From positions 5,704,001-5,768,000 of the forward strand of contig NZ_LN831029.1 in NCBI RefSeq assembly GCF_001457475.1: DNA of 64,000 bases, given 5' to 3'. The notes beneath the pieces were generated by a model that made no database searches, was not told the DNA's origin, and saw nothing but the letters and a program-made list of their open reading frames with translations. How positions within the stretch are numbered: the first letter of the stretch is position 1; each line of letters begins with the position of its first letter. Origin of the DNA: Achromobacter xylosoxidans (GTDB lineage: Bacteria; Pseudomonadota; Gammaproteobacteria; Burkholderiales; Burkholderiaceae_B). The position numbers and the translations under genes are program-made. Of the stretch, positions 35,017-44,464 are shown in pieces.

Positions 35017-36749
35017 ACAAGTCCTGGGAAATCATGCGGCCGGTGCGCGGCCGGATCCGCCTGGCCATGGGGCTGGCCGTGGCCGGCGTGCTGTGCAGCC
35101 TGTCGAGCCTGGCCTGCCTGGCGCTGGCCATGCGCGAGTTGCTGCTGTCCCCGGACACCTATCCCTGGCCCGCGTTCCTGGGCGCGCTGGCGTGCACCCT
35201 GCTGGCCTGCTTCCTGCGGCTGCAGGCCTTCAACCAGTCGCACTACGCCGCCTTCCGCCTGGAAGTGATCCTGCGCAACGACCTGGTGCGGCACCTGGCG
35301 CGGCTTTCCTTCGGCGAATTGCAGGCGCTGGGCAGCGGCCCGCTGGCCAAGGTGGTGCAGAACGACGTGCAGGCGCTGCACGTTTTCGTGGCCGACAGCA
35401 CGCCGCTGTTCGCCCGCGCCTACGCCATGCCGCTGTTCAGCGCGGCGCTGCTGTTCGCGCTGGACTGGCGCATGGCACTGGCCGCCGTGGGCGTGCTGGC
35501 GGTAGGCGTGGCGGTCCTGTCGCTGGCGATGCGCGGCCGCGGAGCCATGACGCGGCGCTACCACCAGGCGCGCGAACAGGTCAGCGCCGCGGTGATCGAA
35601 TACGTGCAGGCCATGCCCGTGGTGCGCACCTTCGATACCGGCCAGAGCACCTTCGGACGCTACCACCGCGCCCTGGAGCGCTACCTGGCGATGCTGACCG
35701 ACTGGTATCGCGGCGCCAGCTTCAGTTCCCGCTTCGCGATTGCCGCGCTCGGCCCGCTGCCGACCCTTGCGGTGCTGCTGTGGCTGGGCGCCTGGTGGAC
35801 GGCGCAGGGCCAGCTCGGCTTTCCAATCTGGCTGGCCTTGCTGCTGTTCGGCATGGGCATGGCCGAAGCCATGTTTCCGATGATGTCGCTGGCGCACATG
35901 ATCGACCAGGCCAAGCTGAGCGTGGCGCGCATCCAGCAGGTGCTGGCGATCGCGCCGCTGCCGCCGGCCCGCGCGCCGCGGCGGCGGCCGGCCGACGCCA
36001 GCGTGTGCTTCGAGGATGTGCGCTTCGGCTATGGTGGCCATGTCGCGCTGGACAACCTGAGTTTCACCGCGCATGCCGGCCAGGTGACGGCGCTGGTCGG
36101 CCGTTCAGGCGCCGGCAAGAGCACCGTGGCGCGGTTGATCGCCCGCTTCTGGGACATCGATGCCGGGCGCCTGCTGGTGGGCGGCGTCGACGTGCGCGAC
36201 CTGGAACGCGAGACCCTGTTCGAGCATGTCGCCTTCGTGTTCCAGGACAACTTCCTGTTCTCCGGCAGCGTGGCCGAGAACATCGCCATGGGCCGCCCCG
36301 ATGCCCGCCCCGCCGAGATCGAGGCCGCCGCCCGGGCGGCGCAGGCGCACGACTTCATCCTCGCGCTGCCCGACGGCTACGCCACCGTGCTGCGCGAAGG
36401 CGGCAAGGACCTGTCCGGCGGCCAGCGCCAGCGCCTGACGATCGCCCGCGCCGTGCTGATGGACCGCCCGATCCTGGTGCTGGACGAAGCCACCGCCGCC
36501 ACCGATCCCGAAAACGAACGCGCGGTCGGCGCCGCGCTGGCCGCGCTGATGCGCGGCCGCACCGTCATCATGGTCGCGCACCGGCTCGCCAGCATCCGCC
36601 ACGCCGACCAGATCCTGGTGCTGGACCGTGGCCGGCTAGCCGAATCCGGCACGCACGACACCCTGCTCGCGGCGGGCGGCCTCTATGCCCAGCTCTGGAA
36701 CAACCATCAACGCGCCCGTCGCTGGACCTTGGGCGAGCAACCCTCATGA
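35013..36749 (+). CDS. ABC transporter, fused permease-ATPase (YbtP/IrtA-like)
   Basis: A 578-residue half-transporter of the exporter fold. Six TM helices (about 20-310) are followed by an ATPase domain with Walker A GRSGAGKST (about 359-367), signature LSGGQRQR and Walker B ILVLDEATAATDP. In Fur-regulated operons next to an RhtX-like permease, such exporter-fold pairs (YbtPQ, IrtAB) import ferric siderophores across the inner membrane. GGGAGG precedes the ATG; both ends overlap neighbours (ATGA). It probably works as a heterodimer with the next gene product. Confidence 0.87.
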   Translation: MNKSWEIMRPVRGRIRLAMGLAVAGVLCSLSSLACLALAMRELLLSPDTYPWPAFLGALACTLLACFLRLQAFNQSHYAAFRLEVILRNDLVRHLARLSFGELQALGSGPLAKVVQNDVQALHVFVADSTPLFARAYAMPLFSAALLFALDWRMALAAVGVLAVGVAVLSLAMRGRGAMTRRYHQAREQVSAAVIEYVQAMPVVRTFDTGQSTFGRYHRALERYLAMLTDWYRGASFSSRFAIAALGPLPTLAVLLWLGAWWTAQGQLGFPIWLALLLFGMGMAEAMFPMMSLAHMIDQAKLSVARIQQVLAIAPLPPARAPRRRPADASVCFEDVRFGYGGHVALDNLSFTAHAGQVTALVGRSGAGKSTVARLIARFWDIDAGRLLVGGVDVRDLERETLFEHVAFVFQDNFLFSGSVAENIAMGRPDARPAEIEAAARAAQAHDFILALPDGYATVLREGGKDLSGGQRQRLTIARAVLMDRPILVLDEATAATDPENERAVGAALAALMRGRTVIMVAHRLASIRHADQILVLDRGRLAESGTHDTLLAAGGLYAQLWNNHQRARRWTLGEQPS

Positions 36750-38488
36750 CGACACCTCCCGCTCCCTGGCGCGACACCTATCGCCGCCTTCTCCGCAGCG
36801 CAGGCAGCCAGGCCGGCCGCCTGCGCGCCAGCCTGTGCCTGTTGCTGGCCGCCGCCGTGTGCCAGGGCCTGTCGCTGGCCTGCATCGTGCCCCTGTTCGT
36901 CCACGTGACCCGCGGCGATCCCTGGCGCGCCGCGCTGGCCTGGCTGGCGGGCTTCACCTTGCTGGCAGCCGCCGCCATCATCCTGCGCTGGCGCGCGCAG
37001 GGCTTCGACTATCGCGGCCACATGGCGCGCGCCACGCACGAGCTGCGCGTGCTGCTGGGCGAGCAACTGCGGCGCATGCCGCTGGAGGCGCTGCAGGCCC
37101 ACCGCACCGGCGGCATCGCCGCCAAGCTGCTGGGCGGCGTCGACGAGCAGATGAACTACGCGCTGACGGTGATCAACCTGATCCTGGGCGCCGCGGTTAC
37201 GCCGGCCACGACCGCGCTGGCGCTGCTGGCCTGGGACTGGCGACTGGGCATGGCGCTGATGCTGGTGTTTCCCGTGATCGTGCCGCTCTACCGCTGGCGC
37301 CGGCCGGCGCTGGATCGCGGGCATGCGGCCACGGGCCGCGCCAATGAAGCCTTGAACGCGGAACTGCTCGAGTACATGCAAGGACTGCCCGTGTGCCTGG
37401 CGACGGGCCGAGCCGGCGCCGCCAATGAACGCCTGCGCGCCGGCTTCGAGCAGGTGGAACGATTGCAGCGCGAGCATCACCGGCGCGGCGCCAAGCCGTC
37501 GTTGATGGTGGCCGCCATCGTCGAATCCGGGATGCTGGCAATCCTGGGCTGCGGCATGCTGTGGGTCACCCAGGGGAGCCTGGCTCCCGCGGCTCTCGGC
37601 GCGGTACTGGTGCTGGTGGCGCGCTTTGCCGAACCGCTGGCGACCTTCGTGAACTTCACCACGATCCTGGCGCTGATCGAGGCCGCCCTGGCCCGCATCG
37701 AAGACGTACGGGCGGTGGCGCCGCTGCCGCAATGGCCGTCAGAGGGAGGCCCTGGCGGACCGGCGCGCATCCGTATCAACGGTCTCGAATTCCGCTACGC
37801 CGGCGGCAGTGCGCCAGCCCTGCGCGATATCGACCTGGATCTGCCGGCGCGCGGCCTGACCGCGCTGGTGGGCCCTTCGGGCTCCGGCAAGACCACGCTG
37901 ACGCGCCTGCTGATGCGGCACGCCGATCCGCAACGCGGCGCGGTCCGCATCGGCGGCGTGGACATCCGCAGCCTGCCAGCCGCCGACCTGAACCGCCTGA
38001 TCTCGACCGTGTTCCAGGATGTGCACCTGTTCGACGACACCGTGCTCGGCAACATCGGCATGGCAAGGCCCGATGCCAGCGAGGCTGACATCCACGCCGC
38101 CGCCCGCGCGGCCCATTGCCTGGACTTCATCGAGCGCCTGCCGCAAGGCTGGCAGACCCGCCTGGGCGAGGCTGGCGGCAAGCTGTCGGGCGGCGAACGC
38201 CAGCGCCTGTCGATCGCGCGCGCCATCCTCAAGAACGCGCCGATCGTGATCCTGGACGAGCCCACCGCCGCGCTCGACACCGAGAGCGAACTGGCGGTGC
38301 AGGCGGCCATCGATACCCTGGTCGCGGACCGCAGCGTCATCGTGATCGCCCACCGCCTGTCGACCATCGTCGCGGCGGATCGCATCCTGGTGTTCGAGGA
38401 CGGTCGCATCACGCAGCGCGGCACGCACGCGCAACTGCTGGCTGTCCCGGGCCGCTATCGCCAGATGTGGCTGGCGCAACAGGGCTGA
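36746..38488 (+). CDS. ABC transporter, fused permease-ATPase (YbtQ/IrtB-like)
   Basis: A 580-residue half-transporter. The TM domain spans about 20-315, then an ATPase with Walker A GPSGSGKTT, signature LSGGERQR and Walker B IVILDEPTAALDTESE. This protein has the canonical D-loop (ALD), whereas its partner has ATD, which suggests that the two nucleotide sites of the heterodimer differ. It begins within the stop codon of the first ABC gene (36746-36749). It is last in the Fur-regulated operon, and the gene behind it is on the opposite strand. Confidence 0.88.
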   Translation: MTTPPAPWRDTYRRLLRSAGSQAGRLRASLCLLLAAAVCQGLSLACIVPLFVHVTRGDPWRAALAWLAGFTLLAAAAIILRWRAQGFDYRGHMARATHELRVLLGEQLRRMPLEALQAHRTGGIAAKLLGGVDEQMNYALTVINLILGAAVTPATTALALLAWDWRLGMALMLVFPVIVPLYRWRRPALDRGHAATGRANEALNAELLEYMQGLPVCLATGRAGAANERLRAGFEQVERLQREHHRRGAKPSLMVAAIVESGMLAILGCGMLWVTQGSLAPAALGAVLVLVARFAEPLATFVNFTTILALIEAALARIEDVRAVAPLPQWPSEGGPGGPARIRINGLEFRYAGGSAPALRDIDLDLPARGLTALVGPSGSGKTTLTRLLMRHADPQRGAVRIGGVDIRSLPAADLNRLISTVFQDVHLFDDTVLGNIGMARPDASEADIHAAARAAHCLDFIERLPQGWQTRLGEAGGKLSGGERQRLSIARAILKNAPIVILDEPTAALDTESELAVQAAIDTLVADRSVIVIAHRLSTIVAADRILVFEDGRITQRGTHAQLLAVPGRYRQMWLAQQG

Positions 38489-38571
38489 GGCACACCTCGC
38501 CCGCCGCGCGCGGCCACCTGTCCATGACACCGCGGCGTTCGACACACAGCGCCGCTCAAGGTGGAAAGCCC

Positions 38572-39237
38572 TCACCGCAGGCGCCCCGCCACGGGGATCG
38601 GCGTGCCAGCCACGCAGGCGACGATCAACCCGCCTTCACCGCCATCCACGATGTGACCGCCAGTGAAGTCCGAAAAGGCCGGCAGGACCGTGAGGCCCGC
38701 GCGCAGCCAGAACGCCGGCCAACTGCGCGGCACTCCCGGCACCGACGTCTTCGGATGCATGTGCCCCGCGATGACGTGCTGGCCGTTCGCTTCCGCCCGC
38801 GGGATGTGACAGAACAGGAAGGGACCATCCACGCAGGCATCACCGAGCTGTCGCACTTCCAGGACTCCGCCGTCCAGCGCGCGGTCGTGATTGCCCGCCA
38901 GCACGGCGACGTCCAGCCCGGCATGCTGGCGCCGCCATTCCAGCCACGCGTCGCGCCAGGCCGCCTGCGCGGCGGGTCCGTGCAACAGGTCGCCCACGAT
39001 CCACAGCTCGCGGGCGGCCGTGCGCGCAACCAGGGCGGCCAGGCGGTCCAGGTCGCCGCGCGTGGCGCCGCTGGGCACCGCGATGCCCGCGCGCCGGAAG
39101 ACATGGCTTTTCCCCAGGTGCAGGTCGGCAATGATCAAGCGCCCCCGGGCGGGCCAGAACATCGCCCGCGCCCCCGATAGCACCATGGCCTCGCCCGCCA
39201 GCACGATGTCCAGCTCGTCGTCAGGCGATGCGTTCAT
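38572..39237 (-). CDS. pdeM: Ligase-associated metallophosphoesterase DNA endonuclease (MPE/PdeM)
   Basis: A 221-residue binuclear metallophosphoesterase. The motifs occur in order: IIADLHLGKSH (about 35-45), VGDLLHG, AGNHDR and AGHMHP, supplying the expected Asp, His and Asn metal ligands. The orthologous MPE of Pseudomonas putida is a manganese-dependent single-strand DNA endonuclease encoded in a four-gene repair cluster with an Lhr helicase, an ATP-dependent ligase and an exonuclease-like MBL protein; the same four genes occur here. Its ATG at 39237 lies inside the end of the helicase frame (stop at 39221), a 17-base overlap. Confidence 0.92.
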   Translation of the reverse strand: MNASPDDELDIVLAGEAMVLSGARAMFWPARGRLIIADLHLGKSHVFRRAGIAVPSGATRGDLDRLAALVARTAARELWIVGDLLHGPAAQAAWRDAWLEWRRQHAGLDVAVLAGNHDRALDGGVLEVRQLGDACVDGPFLFCHIPRAEANGQHVIAGHMHPKTSVPGVPRSWPAFWLRAGLTVLPAFSDFTGGHIVDGGEGGLIVACVAGTPIPVAGRLR

Positions 39238-41676
39238 AGCGCTTCTCCAGTTGCGCCGCGGCGCGCCTGACGCGCGCTTGCCAGGTCTCGGTGCTCAATT
39301 GCCCGCGCATGCTCTCCGTCCAGAGCGGAAACGACAGCGGCGTCAACGCCCGCGGTTCGCGCAACAGCAGCTCGCGCCGCTGGCAGTCGTGCAACGCCGC
39401 CAGCAGGCGCGGCGCTTCCAGCTGCAGCTCGAACACTTCGCGCTCCGCTTGGGCCAACAGCAGATGGTCCGGGTCGTAGCGGCGCAGGACGTCGTACAGC
39501 AGGCCGCTCGACGCCTGCACCTGGCGCAGCGAACGCGCCGCCTGGCCGGGGAGCGACGGCGTCAGCAGGCCCGCCACGCGCGCGATCTCGCGAAACTGCC
39601 GGCGCGCCATTTCGCCCAGGTTCACGCCGTCGCGCAGGTCATCGGCCATGTTGTCAGGGCTGAGCAGCTGGCGCAGCAGGGCGTCGTCCAGCGCGGCCGG
39701 CTCGGCCAGCGTCAACATCAGTCCATAGTCGTTGACGGTGTAGGAAATCGTGTTGGCCTGCCGTCGGCCCCAGCGCAGCGCGATCATTGCCGCGATGCCT
39801 TCATGCACGGCGCGGCCGGCGAACGGGAACAGGAACAGATGCATGCCGCGGCGCGAACCGATCCGCTCGGCCACCAGCCGGCCGCGATCCGGCAGCGCGC
39901 TGGCCTGCGCCTGGATCCGCAGCAGCGGTTCGACCGCGCGCATCTCCGGATGCGGACCGGGATGCGAATACAGGCTTTCCACCTCGCTGGCCAGTTGCGT
40001 CGACAGGGGCATGCGCCCGCCCTGCCAGGTCGCGACCGGGCCATCGCCACCCTTGGCGCGCCGCACGTAGGCGACCATGCCCTCCAGCCGCACCAGTTCC
40101 AGCGTGCGCCCGGCGAACTGGAACCGGTCGCCGCGCCGCAGGCGGGCCAGGAAACCTTCTTCCACCGATCCCAGGCTGCCCCCGCGCAAATACCTCACGG
40201 CCACCGCGCCGTCAGCGGTGATGGTGCCGATGGACAGCCGATGGCGGAACGCGACGCGCCGGTCGCGCACACGGTAACGTCCATCGTCATCGCGCACGAC
40301 GCGTTGGTAATCCGGATACTTCGCCAGCGCGCGGCCGCCCTGCACGATGAAGTCCAGCACGGCCCGCCACGTCGCGGCGTCGAGCGCGGCGTAGGCGTGA
40401 GTGCCGCGGACTTCCCGGTACAGCTCGTCCGCCTCGAAGCCACCACCCAGCGCCAGCGTGACGGCATGCTGGGCCAGCACGTCCAGGCTGCCGACTGGCG
40501 GCGGCCTGGACTCGATCTCGCCGCGCGCGATCGCCTGGCGGGCGGCGGCATACTCGATCAGCTCGAGCGCCTGTGCCGGCACGCAGACCACGTTGCCCGA
40601 TTCCCCCGGGCGGTGGCGGGCGCGTCCGGCGCGTTGCAGGAGGCGCGCCACACCCTTGGGGCTGCCGATCTGCAAGACCTGGTCCACGGCCGGAAAATCC
40701 ACGCCCAGGTCCAGGCTGGATGTGGCCACCACGCAGCGCACCGTGCCGTCGCGCAAGCCCTGTTCCACGGCGGCGCGCAGCTTCGGGTCCAGCGATCCAT
40801 GATGCAGCGCCAGTGTGGCGGGGGCCTCGGGCCAGATGGATTCCAGGGCACGATGCCACAGCTCGGCCTGGGCGCGGGTATTGGTGAACAGGAGCGTCGC
40901 GCGCACGTCGAAGAGGCGCTTGAACACCCGCTCCAGCTGCGACAGGCCCAGGTGCCCGGCCCATGGCAGGGTGCGGCTGCGCTCGGGCAGCAGCGTCGAT
41001 ATCTGCATCCGCCGCGGCCGCACGCCCGCCACCAGCGCGCTGCCCGGCGCGTGCGGCAGCAACACGGCGCGGGCCTCGTCCAGGTTGCCGAGCGTGGCGG
41101 ACAGGCCCCAGGTCCGCACGCCGGGCGACAGGCGCCGCAGGCGCGCCAGGCACAGCTGCAGCAGCACGCCGCGCTTGTTGCCCAGCAATTCGTGCCATTC
41201 GTCCACCACGATGCAGCGCAGGGCGCGAAAGCGCGACGACGCGTCGGCGTAGGAAAGCAGCAGGGCCAGGGATTCGGGCGTGATCACCAGCGCCTGCGCC
41301 TTGCCCTGCCGCGCCAGGCGCTTGTCGCGGGCGCTGGCATCGCCCGTGCGCAGCGCCACCGTCCACGCCAGGCCCATGTCGGCCGCCGTCTGCGTCAGCG
41401 CGCGGGTGGTGTCGGCGGCGAGCGCCCGCAACGGCGTGACCCACAGCACCCGCGGCCCTTCACCGGGGCCATGGGCGCGTCACCGGCCAGGGCCTCCAGC
41501 AGCGGGCCGCCGAATGCCGCCAGGGTCTTGCCGCTACCCGTGGGCGTGTGCAGCAGGCCCGATTCGCCATCCAGATAGCGCCGCCACGTCTCGCGCTGAA
41601 ACGGGGCGGGCTTCCAGCCGCGCGCCGCGAACCATGCCGCCAGCGGCGCATCCCGGCCACGGCGCATGGCGCTCAT
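39221..41676 (-). pseudogene. lhr: Lhr-family DEXH DNA helicase, frame broken by a one-base deletion
   Basis: The N-terminal part starts at the ATG at 41676 and holds Walker [10 protein letters not shown], but that frame runs into a different reading (ends 41395) after PMAPVKG. The remaining ~740 residues are in another frame from about 41449 down to the stop at 39221: [13 protein letters not shown] (motif Ia), VVDEWHELLG (DExH motif II) and RAGRARHRPGESG (motif VI). One extra base near 41450-41457, in a CCGCGGCC context, restores a normal ~820-residue Lhr-core helicase (K-G-R-R-V-L-W). It is the motor of the repair cluster, overlapping ligase and MPE genes. Whether this is a true mutation or a sequencing error is undecided. 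Confidence 0.85.
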
Positions 41677-43277
41677 CGCGCCAGCGCCTTCAGCGTGTCG
41701 AGCCGGTCGGCCTGGTCGGCGCGCTTGTCATGCCGCCAGCGCAGGATGCGCGGAAAACGCACCGCCACGCCCGACTTGTGGCGCTTGGACAGGTTGACGC
41801 CCTCGAAACCCAGCTCGAACACCTGTACCGGATCAACCGAGCGCACCGGGCCGAAACGCTCGCGCGTGTGGGCGCGCAGCCAACGGTCCAGTTCCAGGAT
41901 CTCCTTGTCGTCCAGGCCCGAATAGGCCTTGGCGATGGGCACCAGCGCATCGCCATCCCACAGGCCGAAGGTGTAGTCGGTGTAGAGCGTGCTGCGGCGG
42001 CCGTGGCCGGACTGCGCATACAGCAGCACCGCGTCGATGGTGAGCGGATCGATCTTCCACTTCCACCAGTCGCCGCGCCGCCTGCCGCTTTGGTACGGCG
42101 CGGCGCCGCGCTTGAGCATGAAGCCCTCGACGCCGCGTTCGCGCGATTGCGCGCGCAGCAGGCGGGCCTCGTCCCAGCTTTCGGGCGCGACGATCGGCGA
42201 CAGCCGCAGGCGCGGGTCCGGATGCCGGCGCAGCAACGCTTCCAGCCGGGCGCGCCGTTCGGTCTGCGGCAGCTCGCGCAGGTCGGCGCCGTCCAGCTCC
42301 AGCAAATCGTAGGCCAGCAGGCGCACCGGCGCCTCGGCCAGCCACTTGGGCCCGGGCTTGAGACGCTGGATGCGGGTCTGCAAGGCGGAAAACGGCATGG
42401 GACCGGCTGTGTCGTCCTGCCAGGCCAGCAGTTCCCCGTCCATGACGCAGTCCACATCCAGCGCCGCGGCCGCGGCCTCGACCTCGGGAAACCGGCCGTC
42501 CAGGCGCTCCTCGCCGCGCGACCACAATGCCACTTCGCCGCGCCGCCGTATCAATTGCGCGCGGATGCCGTCCCACTTCCATTCGAGCAGCCAGTCGCCG
42601 ATCGGCCCCAGCAGCGCCGGATCGCCCTCCAGCGGCGAAGCCAGAAAGAAGGGGTAAGGCTGCTGGCGGTCGCCGGGCAATTCCTCGGCGCTCAGCAAGT
42701 CACGCAGGAAGGCGGGGCTGGGCGACCACGCGCCCAGCATGCGCTGCGCGATGCGCGCGATGGCCACGCCCGACATCTCCGCCAGCGCCTGCTGCACCAT
42801 CCGCTGCGACACGCCGACGCGCAGGGCGCCGGTCAGCAGTTTGTTGAAGACCAGGCGTTCCGCATAGGGCAGGCCCATCCATGCGGCCACGATGACCTCG
42901 CGGCGCTCGCCCTCGTCGCGATTGGCCACGGGCAACAGGATCTCTTCGATCCAATCGGCCAGGCCGCGCTCGGGCGCGGCGGTGGCGGGGTCGGGAACCA
43001 GCAGCGCCAGCGTCTCGGCCAGGTCTCCGACCTGGTCATAGCAGGCATCCACCAGCCAGGGCGCGGTGTCGGACGCGCTCGCGACCCAGGCGCGCAGTTC
43101 GCCGACCGCCGCGATCTTCCTGCGCGCGCTGGTGATCTTGCCGCCGGCCAGCAGATACAACGCCCATGCCGCGTCGCGGGGCGGCGCATCACGGAAGTAC
43201 GCCACCAGCGCCGCGCGCTTGTCCAAGGTGGCGGTACTGCGGTCCAGTTCCTGATACAACGCCGCGAATCGCTTCAT
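41673..43277 (-). CDS. ATP-dependent DNA ligase of the Lhr-associated repair cluster
   Basis: A 534-residue ligase. An N-terminal DNA-binding domain (about 1-205) precedes the nucleotidyltransferase domain with the adenylated lysine K234 in WKWDG, then ELLAW and WKWKIDPLT as motif V-like elements, and a C-terminal OB fold. Seals nicks with ATP. The start is the ATG at 43277 ([11 protein letters not shown]); upstream residues in the frame are not ligase-like. Its stop overlaps the helicase ATG (41673-41676), showing translational coupling in the intact ancestor. In this cluster it would finish repair after exonuclease, helicase and endonuclease action. Confidence 0.92.
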   Translation of the reverse strand: MKRFAALYQELDRSTATLDKRAALVAYFRDAPPRDAAWALYLLAGGKITSARRKIAAVGELRAWVASASDTAPWLVDACYDQVGDLAETLALLVPDPATAAPERGLADWIEEILLPVANRDEGERREVIVAAWMGLPYAERLVFNKLLTGALRVGVSQRMVQQALAEMSGVAIARIAQRMLGAWSPSPAFLRDLLSAEELPGDRQQPYPFFLASPLEGDPALLGPIGDWLLEWKWDGIRAQLIRRRGEVALWSRGEERLDGRFPEVEAAAAALDVDCVMDGELLAWQDDTAGPMPFSALQTRIQRLKPGPKWLAEAPVRLLAYDLLELDGADLRELPQTERRARLEALLRRHPDPRLRLSPIVAPESWDEARLLRAQSRERGVEGFMLKRGAAPYQSGRRRGDWWKWKIDPLTIDAVLLYAQSGHGRRSTLYTDYTFGLWDGDALVPIAKAYSGLDDKEILELDRWLRAHTRERFGPVRSVDPVQVFELGFEGVNLSKRHKSGVAVRFPRILRWRHDKRADQADRLDTLKALAR

Positions 43278-43364
43278 GCCTGCGTCCGTTCTCCTGCCGA
43301 TCCAAAAAAAGCGCCTGTCCCGCGGCCTGCCAGCACGGCCGGCCAGCACGGAAGGGCACGGCTC

Positions 43365-44369
43365 CTAGTCGTCTTCGCCGTACTGCGTGGCCAGCGTCTC
43401 GGCGGCGATGCCTGATTCGTTCAAGGTGCGCACCAGCGCGTCGGTGTCGCCGTGCGTGGCGATGACGCGCCGCGCACCGGTCTGGCGGACGGTGCGCAGC
43501 AGATCGGGCCAGTCGGCATGGTCCGACACGACGAAACCACGGTCCATGTTGCGCCGGCGCCGGTTGCCGCGCAGCCGCATCCAGCCGGAGGCAAAACCAT
43601 GTTGGGCCTTGCGGAAACGCCGCAGCCACGCACTGCCGGCGGCCGAGGGCGGCGCCAGGACCAGCTCGCCAGCAAATCCCGTGCCCGCGGCCGCTGGCGC
43701 CCCTTCCGCGTCGATGACCAGGCGCGTATCGGCCATTGCCACGCCCGCGCCGCGATAGACGTCCACGCCCGCGGCGATCGCACCATGCAGGTAGACGGGG
43801 CGGTCGATGAAAGGCATCAGCTCGGCCAGCACGCGCTGCGCCTTGCCCAGCGCATAGCAGTAGAGAATGGCGGCCTCGCCGCGCGCCGCGCAGTGGTCGC
43901 GCCACTGCACGATGTCGCGCGCCACGTCGGCGGCGCTGGGCCAGCGGTATATCGGCAGGCCGAAGGTCGCTTCCGTGATGAAGGTGTCGCAAGGCACGAC
44001 CTCGAACGGCGTACAGGTGGGGTCCGGCTGGCGCTTGTAGTCGCCCGACACGACCCACACCTGGCCATCGACTTCGACGCGCACCTGCGCGGACCCCAGC
44101 ACGTGGCCGGCGGGGTGCAGCGAGACGCGCGCGCGGCCCAGCGTGAAGGGCTCGCCGTACGCATGGACGCGATAGTCCTGGTCCCCCAGCCGCCACCGCA
44201 GGATCGGCAGGCCCTCGACGCTGGTGTGATAGCGGCCCATGCCTGCGCGGGCATGGTCGCCATGGCCGTGCGTGAGGACCGCGACATCCACGGGACGCCA
44301 GGGATCGATGTAGAACCCGCCCGCGGCGCAATACAAGCCTTCTGGACGCAATTGGACGATGTCGGCCAT
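43365..44369 (-). CDS. Ligase-associated DNA exonuclease (metallo-beta-lactamase fold)
   Basis: A 334-residue protein of the MBL/beta-CASP nuclease group. The metal motif is HGHGDHA (near residue 36), followed by HPAGHVLGSAQ, the SGDYKRQPDPTC aspartate motif and a late SDHADW histidine. In bacteria with the four-gene cluster this 'exo' gene is first, and it is first here. Start ATG at 44369 with MADIVQLRPEGL; a much longer open frame upstream (to 44945) is antisense to or unrelated to the TonB receptor. Predicted to trim or cut DNA ends at lesions; the exact polarity is unknown. Confidence 0.9.
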   Translation of the reverse strand: MADIVQLRPEGLYCAAGGFYIDPWRPVDVAVLTHGHGDHARAGMGRYHTSVEGLPILRWRLGDQDYRVHAYGEPFTLGRARVSLHPAGHVLGSAQVRVEVDGQVWVVSGDYKRQPDPTCTPFEVVPCDTFITEATFGLPIYRWPSAADVARDIVQWRDHCAARGEAAILYCYALGKAQRVLAELMPFIDRPVYLHGAIAAGVDVYRGAGVAMADTRLVIDAEGAPAAAGTGFAGELVLAPPSAAGSAWLRRFRKAQHGFASGWMRLRGNRRRRNMDRGFVVSDHADWPDLLRTVRQTGARRVIATHGDTDALVRTLNESGIAAETLATQYGEDD

Positions 44370-44391
44370 GACTGTCTCCCGATCTGGCGGG

Positions 44392-44420
44392 CGCGGCTCG
44401 CGCGGGGTGCGCGAGCCGCG
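44392..44420. other. Long GC-rich hairpin between TonB-receptor and exonuclease genes
   Basis: CGCGGCTCGCG (44392-44402) and CGCGAGCCGCG (44410-44420) form a perfect 11-bp stem with a 7-base loop, between the receptor stop (44465) and the exonuclease start (44369). There is no T-run. It may mark the 3' end of the iron-receptor transcript or a processing site separating it from the repair genes on the same strand. Confidence 0.45.
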
Positions 44421-44464
44421 GCGCTGCATCTGTCGGTTATACCGCGAACGCGGCGCCGCCGACG

